Shown piece after piece: positions 12,072 to 24,568 of a stretch of DNA of 64,000 nucleotides. The stretch comes from Laburnicola sp. R22_1 (taxonomy: Eukaryota > Ascomycota > Dothideomycetes > Pleosporales > Didymosphaeriaceae): the NCBI GenBank assembly GCA_014281115.1, contig JACONQ010000002.1, positions 3,348,001-3,412,000 of the forward strand, written 5' to 3'. The notes below the pieces were generated by a model that was not told the DNA's origin, made no database searches, and was given only the letters and a program-made list of their open reading frames with translations. Numbering within the stretch: position 1 is the first letter of the stretch; each line of letters begins with the position of its first letter. Both the position numbers and the translations under genes were made by a program.

Positions 12072-15000
12072 TAGAGGAATCTTGCAGTAGTATAATAAAA
12101 GATAAATAAGTTTAAACTAGATACTAAGCTTAGCCTTAACCTATAGCGTATATAATAGATCTTCACTATCCCTATTAATATAAAATCTTAACTAGATAAA
12201 ATTAAGCAGTTATAGTTTATATATCTTATTAAGCTTACTACACCTTATAAATAGACTAAGGCATAATAACTTACTAATATAGGGGCTAGCGTAAGTTTTA
12301 TTAGCCCTACATATATTAAATAGCACTAATTAAAATTATATAATATTAACAACCTAATTACGTTATGTCTTGCTAATAGCAAGGTAGTTAATAAGATTAG
12401 TTAAGCTGTAGACTTTACTATATAGTATAGGACTTATACTTGTACAGCTATATATTTTATTACTAATATTAGAACTTTTAATATTATACTTAGTATAGAT
12501 TAGATATTTGTCTATAATCTACAACTAGGATTACGTAACTAGTCTATAATATTTAACACTTACTACTATCTAGTTAATTGCCTTAAGGATGCCTTACCTA
12601 AGATAGTATACTATAGCAAACTGCTGGCCAGCTTCTTATAATCCACACTATAGGACAATATTAGTATTATTATAGGCAAGGCAGCTTATCTTATAGTAGT
12701 ACACTATCTAGACTTAGTTACTTAGTTAAAATCTTATTATTAGGACTAGCTTAGTCGCTCGCTTAATCCTACTAATAGCAACTATAATGCGCAAACCTTC
12801 TACGCAACTATAGGTCTTACTACTTATAATTAGACTAACTATAATAAGTTTATAAAGAAGTTAGTTAACAAGCTACAAATAATAGACAAACTTAAGTAGC
12901 TATTGCTAGGTTAGTTATATAATAAGTTTTAGTATTTTAACCTAAAGGAGGCTAATAAATTAGCTTCTTACTACCCTAGCGTTAACTATGCTATTAACCT
13001 AGTTAATAATAAAGCGCCACAACTATATATCTATAGCCTTACACATTTAAAGACAATAGTAGTTAAGAAATATATTAATAAAATTACTATAAAGGGCTTC
13101 TTATAAACAGGTATATCTTAGTATATATTACTTATTCTTATTATTAAAAAACTAGGGGGTAGATTACGCGTCTGTGTTAATTACTGCGTTATTAATACTA
13201 TTATAAAGGGTAATCGCAATATACTACTATTACTAAAAAACACACTAGCGCAAATAAACAAAACTAAGTTTATATCTATTATAGATAGTATTATAGGTTT
13301 TAATAATATACGCATTAAGAAGGGTAATAAAGAAATAATAGCGTTTCTAACCTACTATAGCCTGTATAAATACACTATTATACTATTTAGCCTTACTAGC
13401 GCCTCTAGTACTTTTTAGACTTATATTAATAAAACGCTATAATAATATCTTAATAACTTTTGCACAGCTTATCTAGATAATATACTTATATATAGCGAGA
13501 CTAAAGAGGACTATATTAGATATATATAGACTATTATTAATAAGTTAGAATAAGTAGGTCTATATTTAAATATTAATAAGTGTTAGTTTAAGGTTAAGAA
13601 GGTTAAGTACCTTAGGATTATCCTAATAACTAAAGGTATTAAGATAGATCCTAAAAAGATATAGGTAGTTTATAACTAGCAACTGCTATAGTTACTTAAA
13701 GATATATAGGCCTTTCTAGGCTTTATAAACTTTTATTAATAGTTTATTAAAGGATTTAGCTAAACTGCTTACCTATTAACTAATCTTATAAAGGGCGACG
13801 CACTAAAAGACTAGCCTATTAAGCTAGGATCTCCTACTATAACTACGTTTAACGCGCTTAAGTAAGCCTTTATAATAGCACTTATATTTATTTATTTTAA
13901 CTTAGATAAGAAAACCTAGTTAGAGACTAACGCGTCTAACTTTATTACTACTGCTATTATATTGCAAAAAGATAATTAAGATATATTGTAGCCTATCGCG
14001 TACCTATTATATAAAATAAACCCTACTAAGTGCAACTATAAAATCTATAATAAAGAGCTTTTAGCTATAGTACGCGCGTTTAAAGAGTGGAGATCTAAAC
14101 TCTTAAGTACCTAGAATTCTATTAATATTATTACTAATTACCTAGCCTTATAGTACTTTATAACTAGTAAGTAGCTTAACTAATAATAAGTATAATAGGT
14201 AGAATTTCTAGCTAAATTTAACTTTTATATTAGATATTATCTAGATAAGTAAGACATAAAATCTAACGTCTTAATGCGCTATCTAGGCAACTTATCTAAA
14301 GGTAATAATAATATCTACTAATAATACTAGTTATAAATAGTCTTACACCTGGAAATCTTTAAAGGTAAAGGATAATATTACGTAGTTGCTACTGCTTACG
14401 CGTTATTAGATAAGAGTTATTACTCTAGCCTATAGCTTATAGCTATATTATACTATATAGCTAAACTAGCTGCTAATAATAATAATAACAATCTTATTAT
14501 TATAACTCTAATAGAAACTAAGAAGGCAGTGCAACTACTTAAGAATATTAAGACAGTATACGCTACTAATAAGATAGTCTAGAATATTATTACTACTATT
14601 AGAACTAAGGCCTAACATTTGCTAAAGAAGCTCCTTAAGCAGGGACTTAGGATTAAAGTTGCTAGCTATTAGCTAAGCAAAGGGTTGCTATATATTAAGA
14701 ACTAACTATATATTTCTAATAATAAGAAAATCTATATACGCATCCTTAAGTAAGCTTATAATAATATTACTACTAAATATATTAGTTATAAGGATACTTA
14801 TAAATATAGTAGTTACTAGTATTACTAACTATATATAACGCACACTATTGCCTACTATATCTATGCCTATATATTCTATTACTATAGTAAGCTATACTAT
14901 AACGCTAAATATGGCTTATTGCACCTATTGCTAATCCTAGACTATTACTAGAAATTAATATTAATAGACTTTATTATTAGCTTACTATCTTATTATAATA

Positions 15001-16590
15001 ATAGCAAGATATATATAACCATTATAGTTATTATAGACTAACTTAGTAAGAAGAAGAAGTTTATTTCTATAGTTAAGATTATAGCTAAGGTAGTTATAGA
15101 AGCTTTTATTACCTACGTCTAGTATAAAAAGGGTTTCTAGAGAATATTATTAGTAACTATAGTTAATAGTTTATATTATACTTTTAAAAATATCTTTATA
15201 AGTGTTTAGGTATAAAGCTCCGCCTATCTACTAGTTAGCACTCTAAGACTAATAGTTAAACTAAAGTTACTAACGCTACGCTTAAGGAGTATTTATGCGT
15301 GTATATTAACTACTAGCAAGATAACTAGGCTTTATATCTGCCTATAGCAGAATTTGTCGCTAACTTATTAGTTAGTAAGTTAATAGGAGTTGTACCTTTT
15401 ATCGCTACTAAGGGTTACTTACTATATAATAGTACTAAGCCTATATAGTTATATAATACTAAGTTAGTAAGTAAAGACGCTACTACTAGTAAGCGCCTAC
15501 TTATAGCACCTGCCTATATAAACTGCTAACGCGTAGACAACTTTATTAACTCTCTTATCTAACTACGCAATTTCTTACGCAATAACTTATAGTAGGTGTA
15601 AGCTAAATAAGCTAAGTATACTAACGCAAAACGCGCGCCTACGTCTTACTTTAAGGTTAGTAATAAGGTAATATTAGATACGCGCAACTTAAAGACTAAG
15701 AAACCTAGCTTTTTACTTAACTATAAGAATAGGGAACCTTTTTATATTGTCTGCGTTATTAATAATATAGTGTACAAGCTTAACTTATCTAAGAAGATCG
15801 GCTAACTACACAATATTTTCTACCTATAGCTATTATACCTATATAATAAACAACTACTTACTAGGCAAACGCATAATAAGGATAATATACTATTAGATAA
15901 ACATATAGAGAAGAAATATAAGATAAGAACTATACTTATCTATTGCTTAAATAAGTTAAAGAAAGACCTATATACGCCTAAATATAGTATTATAGAGTAT
16001 AAAGTTATATAGAATAGATTTAATAACCCTACTTAGGAGTCTTACTATAACCTACTTAATTACCTTTAGCTTATTACTAGTTTTTATACTACTATAAGAA
16101 CTTAAAAATCTACTATACTATATAACTTTAATAATATTATTACACGCTAGGATATTATTACGTGTCTTATTACTATTTTAGTCATAGACGCCTATTTAGA
16201 TATTTAGAGATAGATAGATATAGGTCTTAAGTTAGTACTAAATAGTAGTCCACCTAGAAACCCTCTTAGTAGTAATTCTCTTGGCTAGGTTAAGCGTACT
16301 AACCTATGTAATAATAGTACTAATAATAATAGTACCTATAATAATGCTAATAACGCGATCCTAATAGACGTTAATAAATTAGATTAAATCTATAGTACTT
16401 TAGTAGGAATTTATAATAATTTAGTGTAAATTACTATAAGGATTATAATAATTAGAAATAGTGCGTAATAGATTATAATAGACTATAATAGATTATAATA
16501 GAGTGTAATAGTTATATAGCTATTAGTATATAGTTAAAAGTTAGAAGGATTTTAGTAGCACTAGAGTTACTACTATAGAGAAGAGGGTAG

Positions 16591-18817
16591 TGTTACTAAT
16601 CTAAGGTGCGACCCCCTTACTTATGTTATCCTTAGCTATTTTCCTTTTAGGACTAGCGTAGTTTTAAGCGAGATTCTAAGCAAGGCTATGTATATAGCCT
16701 GCCTACGTACCTACTTTATATAGGTATTACTACTATCTTATATTTGAATTCTAACTACTAGTTATCTTATATATAATATAATAACTCTTATAGTGTCCTT
16801 ACATTACCTAATACTCTGTATATAAAGGTAAGTCTATTAATTATTATCTTTAGGACTTTATATAGACTTTTATTAGGATTCTTACGCTAGTATTATATAA
16901 AAGTTATTATAGTCTAGTCTATCTAATACTAGTTATAGTTAATAGTAGTAATAAAGTAACTATTAAGTGCTTTATATAAGCACTTCTATAATTATCTAGA
17001 GTAGATAGTATAGAGATAATACTATGCTATACAGCTAGTAAGAATATCTAAAAAGATATCTAGGTATTAATTCTTAGCAATATCTAGACATTTGTATAGA
17101 TCTATAAAGATTCTAGTTTTGTTTACTAAAATATTATATAGAGCTCTAGTATAGTTATTATTCTTATTCTATGCCTTTTAAAATCAGATTATCTTATTAG
17201 CTAGAATTCTCTAAGGAGGTAGGTTGTGCTTAGGCAAAAGCTTATATAGGTTAGATTATAGTATAGGCTTAGTCTATATAGATTAGTATAGTGCCTATAA
17301 TTTGTATTTAACTAGTGGTAGTTCTATTCTATATAGCGTTTAATAATTATAAGTAGGTAGGCAGAATAGTAGTTAAGTACTATATATAAAGAGTAGTAGT
17401 TTATTTAGTTATTTATATAAATATGATTATTCTTAGTACTTATATAAAGATTTTTTTAAGATATCTATAAGGATCTACAGCTATATAGGTGCCTATAGTA
17501 GCAATAGCTTACTCTATTTAGGTTTGTGTAATAGTTTAACTAGCTTAGATATTTTTAAAATTAGCTTTAGTGTTTATATATAAGAAGTTAAGTAAGCTAG
17601 CAAAGGTAGTAATATATAAGTAATATCTATATTGCCTTAGACTACTTTGTATAGTTTACTAGTACTTATAGCTCTAGTATTTATTTTTAATATAATATTC
17701 TTTTCTCCTAGAACTATAATAAGCTCTCTTCTAAATATATAGTTTAACTTTAAAAAATAGTATTCTTCCTATCCTTTAAAGTCTTTCTAGAATAATTCTA
17801 AAAAAGCTGTTTCTTTTTAGTATAACACATAATAATTAATAATAGTATATACTATATATAATTATATTTCTAATAGAGAGGATTATTTACTAGATTAATT
17901 TTATCCTTTTAGTACTTAGGTGTTATTCTCTTACGTAGTATTGCCTCTAATATTTCTATACCTTTAGTATACTTATTATATCTCTCCTAGGGAGGAGTAT
18001 AAACTGCCTCCACTTATTAGTTTTTAAGTAGCCCTACTATGTTTAATTACTGCGTTTTTTTATTACGTTATAGTACTCACGTAATATTATATTATGTATG
18101 TGCCAAGCCCTAGAGTGCGTTAAAGTTTTTCTAACGTCTTCCTTAGCTTCTAAGATAATCTATAACAATAACACCCTGCCTGCCTACCTGCCTACTGCGT
18201 TACTAGACAATTAACATCCACCTTTTAATCTTTTACCGCGTTACTAAATAATTAACAACTTAGAACTCCTACCCTACTCTACTACTATAATATATAATAA
18301 ATTACGCGCGCGCTCCCTACTCCCAACACTAAATAGCACCTAGCTATCCCCTAATAATAACTTTTTAACCTTTAGCATACTTCTCTAGCGTTAGCCTTAC
18401 TCTACCTATTGCCTATAGATGTCCTATAGTACAAGCGCGTATTTGTATATCTGCTATATCTCTATTATCTATTTCTAAAATCTATTAATATAACAGCCCT
18501 TTAGGACCTCTAGATTAAATAGCAGCGTCTTATACTTTATATATCTCTAACAACCTTTAGCATATCTAGCCTATTACTTTTTAAAATAGCTCTAGTTTAG
18601 TTTATCTATAATATAGCTAAGGACTAGGCTGCTAAAATAGTAGAGAGAGAGCTATAGGTTGAAATTTATAGTCCCTAGAGTACTTAGATATTTACTAATA
18701 CCGCAATAAGATAAACTAGCTATAGTAATCTATTTGTCACATAACTTATATTATGCCGCTATATTATTACCAATATTAGAAGGTGTTTAACTTTTATAAT
18801 ACTAACCCTAGGTGTTT
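16591..18817. other. Candidate gypsy 3' LTR start, then AT-rich desert
   Basis: At 16,581-16,590 a purine tract (AAGAGGGTAG) precedes TGTTACTAATCTAAGGTGCG, which has the TG start and position expected of a 3' LTR just downstream of the gypsy chromodomain. I could not find the matching 5' LTR or define the 3' end. The rest, to 18,817, is RIP-degraded with no recognisable gene. A short GCCTGCCTACCTGCCTAC direct repeat sits at about 18,178-18,197. Confidence 0.45.
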
Positions 18818-18819
18818 TA

Positions 18820-20690
18820 ACGTACTTTGCACTCGAGTCGGACACTCTATCGAGTCGGACACTTTGCCAAGACCCCACCAAAACGTACTATCAGCAATAG
18901 TATAACGCGATGCCTCAACTATATAACAAACCACTGGCGTTAAAAGAAGCGCGTATATAGCTTGCGATCTAGGCTATTAAATAAGACGCGACACTCTCTT
19001 AGCGACGCGCTGCAGCTATCTACAACGTCTCTCGAAGTACACTTAGCGACTGACGCGCTGGAAAGACGTTTAGACGCGATTGCGCACCCAACAAAATAAG
19101 ACTTACTATAAGAGAGGAGCAGGCGATTGTGGAGCATATACTCGACCTAGACGCGCGAGGATTTCCGCCTCAGCTCAATGCTATAAAAGATATGGCTAAT
19201 TCTTTACTAGCTACACGCCACTACGAGCTAGTTGGCTAGAGGTGGCCTTATGACTTTGTTAAGCGCTAGCTAGAGCTTAAAGTCAAGTTCAATCGAAAGT
19301 ACAACTACAAGAGAGCTCTCTAGGAGAATCCTAAGGTGATATAAGACTGGTTCCAGCTTGTGGAGAACATGAAGGCCAAACATAGTATCCTGGACAAGAA
19401 CACCTATAATTTTAATAAAGCAGGCTTTATAATGGGCATGATATCGACTAGAGCAGTAGTTATAGGCTCTAAGCGTCGAGGACGGCTAAAGCAAGTGCAG
19501 CAGGGCAATAGGGAGTGGACAACAGTTATCTAAGGCATCAACGCGATAGGTTGGTGGATCCTACCCTTTATTATCTTCGGGGGCAAGCACCACCTCTCCG
19601 CCTAGTATAAGGAGAAGGATCTACCTCATAATTGGGTTATTGCAGTCTCTGAGAACGGCTGGACGACAAATAAGCTTGGTCTGCAATGGCTAAAGCACTT
19701 TGATGAGCATACAAAGAGGCGTACTACTAGTGGAGCACGTTTGCTTATTATTAATGGCCACGAAAGTCACAACTCGCTCGAATTCCAGGATTACTACAAG
19801 AAGAGCAATATTGTTACTCTCTGTATGCCCTCGCATTCGTCGCACCTCTTGCAGCCACTTGATGTGGGCTGTTTCGCGCCTTTAAAAAAGGCGTATGGGC
19901 GCCAAGCTGAGGATTTAATGCGCAACCACATCACGCACATCACTAAAATCGAGTTCCTGCCTTGCTTTATTGCTGCTTTTAAGGCTTTGTTTACTAAAAG
20001 TAATATTAAAGGAGGCTTTCAAGGTGCTGGCCTAGTGCCCCACAACCTAGAAGCTGTGATATCGCAGCTTAACGTCCGCCTGCGTACGCCTCCACTTTGT
20101 ACTATTCGCGATAGTACATGGGAGTCGCAAACTCCGCGAAATAGTACAGAACTTGGGTCGCAATTGACGCTGGTTAAGCAGAGGATTTAAAGGCATATGG
20201 ATAGTTCCCCAACTTATATGGTTGAGGCGGTGGAAAAGCTCGTTAAAGGCGCCGAGCTAATAGGGCATTCTTTAGTGTTAATAACTAAACGCAACGCTAA
20301 ACTTCAAGCTGCTAATAAGGCCGCCACACGACGTAAATTATATAAAAGAAAGCGATTGTAGTAAGAAGGAGTCCTTACAGTTGAAGAGGGCTAGCGACTA
20401 GCTACTCTAAAGGACTTTGGGGTGCGTAGTGATGGCAAGAAGGCAAAGAAGAGGGTGCGCACTAATAGAGGCGAATCCGCTTAACGGCGCTGTGGACGCT
20501 GCGGCAAGCCTGGGCACAATAAAAAAACCTGTAGGCAGCTTATAGAAGTAGATTCTGAATAGTTTAGCCTATTTAGACTATTGAAAATAGTTCATGTTGA
20601 CTCTATACTATCGTGAATAGTACAGAACTTGGTGGGGTCTTGGCAAAGTGTCCGACTCGATGGAGTGTCCGACTCGAGTGCAAAGTACGT
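18820..20690 (+). mobile_element. Fot1/pogo-type DNA transposon, copy 4 (dead)
   Basis: The 1,871-bp element is bounded by TA at 18818-18819 and 20691-20692. Its inverted repeats are about 50 bp, with a tandem CGAGTCGGACACT motif at each end. The inner parts of the ends (CCAAGACCCCACCAAAACGT) and the interior match copy 2 closely, so they are the same family, but the outermost 30 bp differ in sequence from copy 2. Confidence 0.95.
18910..20562 (+). pseudogene. pogo-type DDE transposase with C-terminal zinc knuckle (copy 4, RIP-inactivated)
   Basis: The frame from the ATG at 18910 to the TAG at 20560-20562 covers about 550 codons with RIP-type stops, mostly in the N-terminal half. The C-terminal half is intact from 19741 to 20190. 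Catalytic motifs: YNFNKAGF (Asp 1 to Asn), LLIINGHESHNSLEF (Asp 2 to Asn, codon 19753-19755) and [21 protein letters not shown] (Asp 3 kept). The tail has a basic stretch and a CCHC knuckle (CGRC..PGHNKKTC). Near-identity to copy 2 at protein level suggests both descend from one recent burst. Confidence 0.9.
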
Positions 20691-20692
20691 TA

Positions 20693-21924
20693 GTTAATAT
20701 TGTTCTTATTATTATCCTTCTTATTATATATATATAGGCGCGTAACTGCCTGCCCTATACAAAGCGTATTATTTAGTTAAGAAAAGGCTATTATAGATAG
20801 TAACCTTAAGGTTTTAGGCAATAATATACTCTATATATAAGGGTAGATAAATACTTAATATATCTAGTTGTAGATTTTTATACTTTATACGGAGGCCGCG
20901 TTATATTCTTATTTTTAACTTTAACTTTAACTTTAGTATCTATAGACTATAGTACACTATAATTAACTACCTTATTATTAGTATAAGGGGCCAATTTGTA
21001 CGTACTAACAAATTGTCCCTAGTCTAACCTATCTTACTACTTTACCTTTTTTTAATGCGTTTTTAGTACACCTATAGCTTTCCCTTATAGCGTTGTACTG
21101 TACACTAAAAGGTCTACGATATTTCTCTCTTAGATACTTATTATATAGTCTAGTATATTTAGGTATATTAGTATTATTTTATAAGGCAGAGGTAGTAAAG
21201 GCAGGGGCTTTATATAAAGTAGTAGTAGGGGTAGTTATTATATAACTAGTTTATTTAATAGGTTAGTTATATAAAGAATTACGCTTTATTAGAGTTTATT
21301 ATTATCTAACTATATATTTATAAAGTTACTAGTATTATGCTTAGTATACTATCTCCTCTTAAATTTTATATAGTAGTAATATCTACTTACTAACTTAATA
21401 AAAGAGTTAATCTACTATCCCTATAAATAAAAATAGGTTTTTTATATCTTATATAATCACTTCCTTTATTTTATATAGTAGTAATAGTTACTTACTAACT
21501 TTATAAAGGTTTAATCTACTATTCTCTTATATATAAAGAATAAAGTATAATAAAATAAATTATATAGCTAATAATAACTTATATAATTTATTTTTACTCT
21601 TACTAATTTATAGTTAAGAATTAGTTAACTACTAATTAGTATTAAATAGACTCTATAGCTAGCTATATAGATATTAATATCTAATACTCTAGATTAGTAC
21701 GTGTAGAGAATATATAGGATAATTATATAAGAAAAGAAAATAATATAATAGAATTAATTTAGTATTAATTACTTATTTTTAAAGAGGGTGTAAATAGAAA
21801 GAAAAAGATTCTATAGTGTATAGGCTGCGGTGAATAGGCATTATATAATTTCTATTTAATATTATTATACGATAATATTAAAACCTTAACACTCTTAGGT
21901 ACTCTTGCCTATATAGTGTATGAA
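20693..21924. other. AT-rich desert with a short direct repeat
   Basis: No gene is visible. A roughly 70-bp unit beginning ATTTTATATAGTAGTAAT occurs at about 21,363-21,432 and again at 21,468-21,540 in direct orientation, with scattered transitions and small indels. A short run of TAACTT repeats lies near 20,920-20,935. Confidence 0.6.
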
Positions 21925-22275
21925 TATTAAACCTATAAAATCTAGAATTTAGAGTTAGGTAAAAGTTCTATATAATATACTAGTAATTACTATCTAGTAA
22001 GAGACTTTAATTTTATACTTTAAAAATCTTTTTTAAAAGCTTACTAAGCTTTTTTTTTAAATTGTAGCTAATTAAAGAGCTTTATTTGCTAATTAATTAG
22101 TATTATTTTAATAGTATAGGTGCGCATTTTTACACAACCTTATATATACGCACGCTAAGAAAAAAAGTAGTATTACTAGTACGCTCTAAGCGTATTTAGT
22201 GCGTAGGTGTGCATAGGCATGCTTAGAGCTGCTTAGGTGCCTTAGGTACTTATGCTTACTTAAAACTTTTCCTAA
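21925..22275 (-). repeat. Left boundary repeat (inverted copy of 41,926-42,330)
   Basis: The reverse complement of this stretch aligns along its length with 41,926-42,330, which lies at the other edge of the gene island. Shared anchors include GGAAAAGTTTT, AAATACGCTTAGAG/AAATGCGCTTAGAG, the GCTAATTAATTAGCAAATAAAGC palindromic region and TTTAAAGTATAAA. Differences are mainly transitions plus one indel of about 20 bp near the distal end. The element type is unknown; it could be a solo LTR or a non-autonomous DNA element. Confidence 0.8.
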
Positions 22276-22289
22276 TAGAGCTTAAATAA

Positions 22290-22352
22290 TATAAAAAAAA
22301 GTAGAGCTTTCTACTTAGTAATTAAAAAGAGTGTAAAAGGTAATTACAAAAA
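22290..22352 (+). repeat. Short repeat shared with 44,288-44,355
   Basis: The sequence around CTTAGTAATTAAAAAGAG followed by a GTAATTACAAAAAAAG end recurs in direct orientation at 44,288-44,355 with a few transitions and small indels. It sits exactly between the left boundary repeat and the first sequence of normal base composition. Confidence 0.75.
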
Positions 22353-22413
22353 AAGCGCGTTTGAACTGCTAAGCGAGCTTGGCGGTCTTGGCGCGGATTT
22401 ACTATAGTATAGT

Positions 22414-23000
22414 TGCGGGATGCAGCTTTGTTCACAAAAAAAAAACCCGATCCTAGGGTGCGAGGATTCCAAGATGTTGCTTTACCGAGAGACCAGCAAG
22501 TTTGTTCCACGCCGATATTCTACCGCGTGGGGGATTGCCAACAAGGTGTCTAACGTGGACCTAACGGCAGCTTTTAGTATGCACAATCGCCATGCGAAAC
22601 ATGCAGATAGCCAAAGATATCTGAACTAGTCAAGGTTCGCGAACACAGCCTATCTTGAGGAGCTCATCATCGACATGTGTTTTTCAGTTAAATTCAAAGA
22701 CACCTCCGCAATACAACCATTTGAGGTTGTTACTTTAGATTCGTTTCAGTTCACCGCATAGAGATTAAGCGAACTAGCACTTTCAAACCTGCTCTCAGCT
22801 GCTCACAACACTGCGCTAAATGCGGACGAAGATAGAGACAAAGAGGAAAAAGACGAAGAGATTAGGACTGTGCCTAAAGATGTGTTGGATGACTTTAACT
22901 GCAATACCTTCTTGCCTAAATTCGGTCTTGCAAAGCCCAATTAGACGCCCTAGCCCTTTGCACATATGTACTTGCTACCCCATGATAGGACTCCAAGATG
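22414..23000 (+). pseudogene. Decayed gene remnant at island edge, function unknown
   Basis: One + frame stays largely open from about 22,420 to 23,000 and reads as ordinary protein (MLLYRETSKFVPRRYST, YLEELIIDMCFSVKFKD, an acidic DEDRDKEEKDEE stretch), broken by TAG codons near 22,627 and 22,757 and others further on. Base composition is intermediate between desert and island, as if RIP leaked into the edge. I do not recognise the family. It could also be an intron-containing 3' part of a gene whose 5' end was lost at the junction. Confidence 0.4.
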
Positions 23001-23030
23001 TTTAATGTTGCAAATCCAAACAATGATCCA

Positions 23031-24568
23031 CTAGAGCTTCGATTTCGGATCGAGTGCCTTCTTCACGAGCTCCAACGCGCGCTCAGCCGTGCCCCTACGC
23101 CCTCGTCAGTCAAATTAAACTCCATCCTACCATGCAGACTTACCAAGAAGACTGATACCCAGCCCCAGCGTGCCCATAATTATGCACAACCGGCACACCA
23201 TCACTCCACTTCTCCAGCTCGATCCTCACCCCACCTATCCTCGACGCTAAGCAAAGTCAGAAATCGACGTCTCCAAAAAAAAAAAGACCAACAATAAAAA
23301 CACTACGCCAAATCAAAAATCCACTCACGTCGAAGGCCCACATTATGCGAAATAACCTGCAAATCCTCCGGCTTCCCCAACTCCGGACACAACGCACAGC
23401 ACCTCTTCATAATCTCCGCCGCAAGCTCCATATCCACCTCAGCATCCCAGTTCCCATCCTGCCTGCTCCCACCCAGGATGATGCCGCCGCCGCCCGGGCG
23501 CGGGAAAACGTACGCAACCGTCGGATCAATGCGCTTCGGGGAGCGCATGTACCTGCAAAGGAACGCATCGAGTCAGCGAATACCATCTATGCAAATGCGC
23601 TGGACTGGAGCAAGGGGAGGGATCAGGAATTGGGCAAAGGGTTGTGAAATGTCCAGCATTTGGACGGTTTGACCGATTCGAATTCGGACCTTGCACGCAT
23701 CAATGCTTGTGCATTGACGCACTTCGGGTACTTACATGCGGTCAATGGGTGTCTTTGGCTCGGCAACGAGAATGGTTTGCCCACGCGTAGGGTAGAGGTT
23801 TGTGTCGCGGACATCGTCGAGGTGGAGAGATCCGAGGGCAGAGCAGTTGACGAGGAGCGTGGTAGCGGGAAAGTCGTCGAGAAGGCTCTTTATCGACGGG
23901 TAATGGCGGCGCACCGTCTTAATCCCCTTCTTAAGAGCCTGCGCTTGGAGCCTACGAAACGTCAGTAAATACGGTAAATACTATACTCGTCTGACTAGAG
24001 GATAAAAAACTCCCCCAACGAACCCAACTGTGAAGTAGAGTCTGAAAGAGAGAACATAACACAGGGAACAATCGAAAACCTACCAATTCAAATAAACCTG
24101 CGTATTAATCCGAAACGTACTCTTAAATTCCAACCCAAACACCGCCCCAGCCGGCAGCTCCCCCTCCCCCTTGTCCAAATACCGCATCCCCCCCACCAAC
24201 TCCTCATACCACAGCCTCCCCGTCCCCTCGCTCAAAATCCCCACCTCATCCATCTCGCCATCAAACACGGCTCTTAGCCCCATCCTGCCCAGTCCGGCCT
24301 CCCCGCCCAATCCTTCCTCCACCATCCTCCCAAACCTCTCAAAAGTAACCCGATCATACCCTTCCAACACCCCATTGTCATGCGCCATAGACGACCAATT
24401 CGCCCCCGCCCACGGCGACGTATACTCGATCGACCGATCCCCAGGAAAATGCTTCGCCACAACAGTAATTGCCGCAGAAGGATAGGCCTCGCGGAGCGTA
24501 AGCGCGGTGCTAAGACCGATGACACCGGCGCCGAGGACGAGGAGGTTGGGTGAGGCGGGAGAGGACAT
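23031..24568 (-). CDS. D-amino-acid oxidase, peroxisomal (FAD-dependent)
   Basis: The gene oxidatively deaminates D-amino acids to 2-oxo acids, ammonia and H2O2. Five exons on the minus strand (24568-24084, 23951-23736, 23552-23329, 23246-23144, 23094-23031) join with GT-AG introns in phase to give 363 aa, the usual size of the family. An N-terminal FAD-binding Rossmann motif (LVLGAGVIGLSTAL) is followed by the family signature SPWAGANW, RINTQVYLNW, NCSALGSLHLDD, PTRGQTILV and near the end HNYGHAGAGYQSSWG, where the catalytic-loop Arg region GLRPSR is also present. The protein ends KSKL, with a perfect peroxisomal targeting signal type 1 (SKL), which fits the peroxisomal site known for fungal DAAO. 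The start was chosen at MSSPASPN; an alternative in-frame Met lies 8 codons upstream. D-aspartate oxidase is the alternative within the same fold. Confidence 0.93.

Larger units (their letters stand above)
8700..16590 (+). mobile_element. Ty3/gypsy retrotransposon (chromovirus type), RIP-degraded, with nested pogo copy at 10,223-12,071
   Basis: Ignoring stops, long runs read as gag (about 8,700-10,220; capsid-like text around 9,520-9,730 such as ARFIAIINFLNIPNYLL) and then pol after the inserted copy 3. Reverse transcriptase is clear at 13,440-13,700 (AYLDNILIYSETKEDYI, the YLDD box with its last Asp now Asn, followed by KVKYLRIIL). RNase H follows at about 14,000-14,100 (CNYKIYNKELLAIVRAFKEW). 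Integrase-like sequence lies near 14,960-15,060 (DFIISLLSYYNN). A chromodomain-like tail is at about 15,950-16,080. The pol order RT-RNaseH-IN is that of Ty3/gypsy. No 5' LTR was found in the window. Confidence 0.85.
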
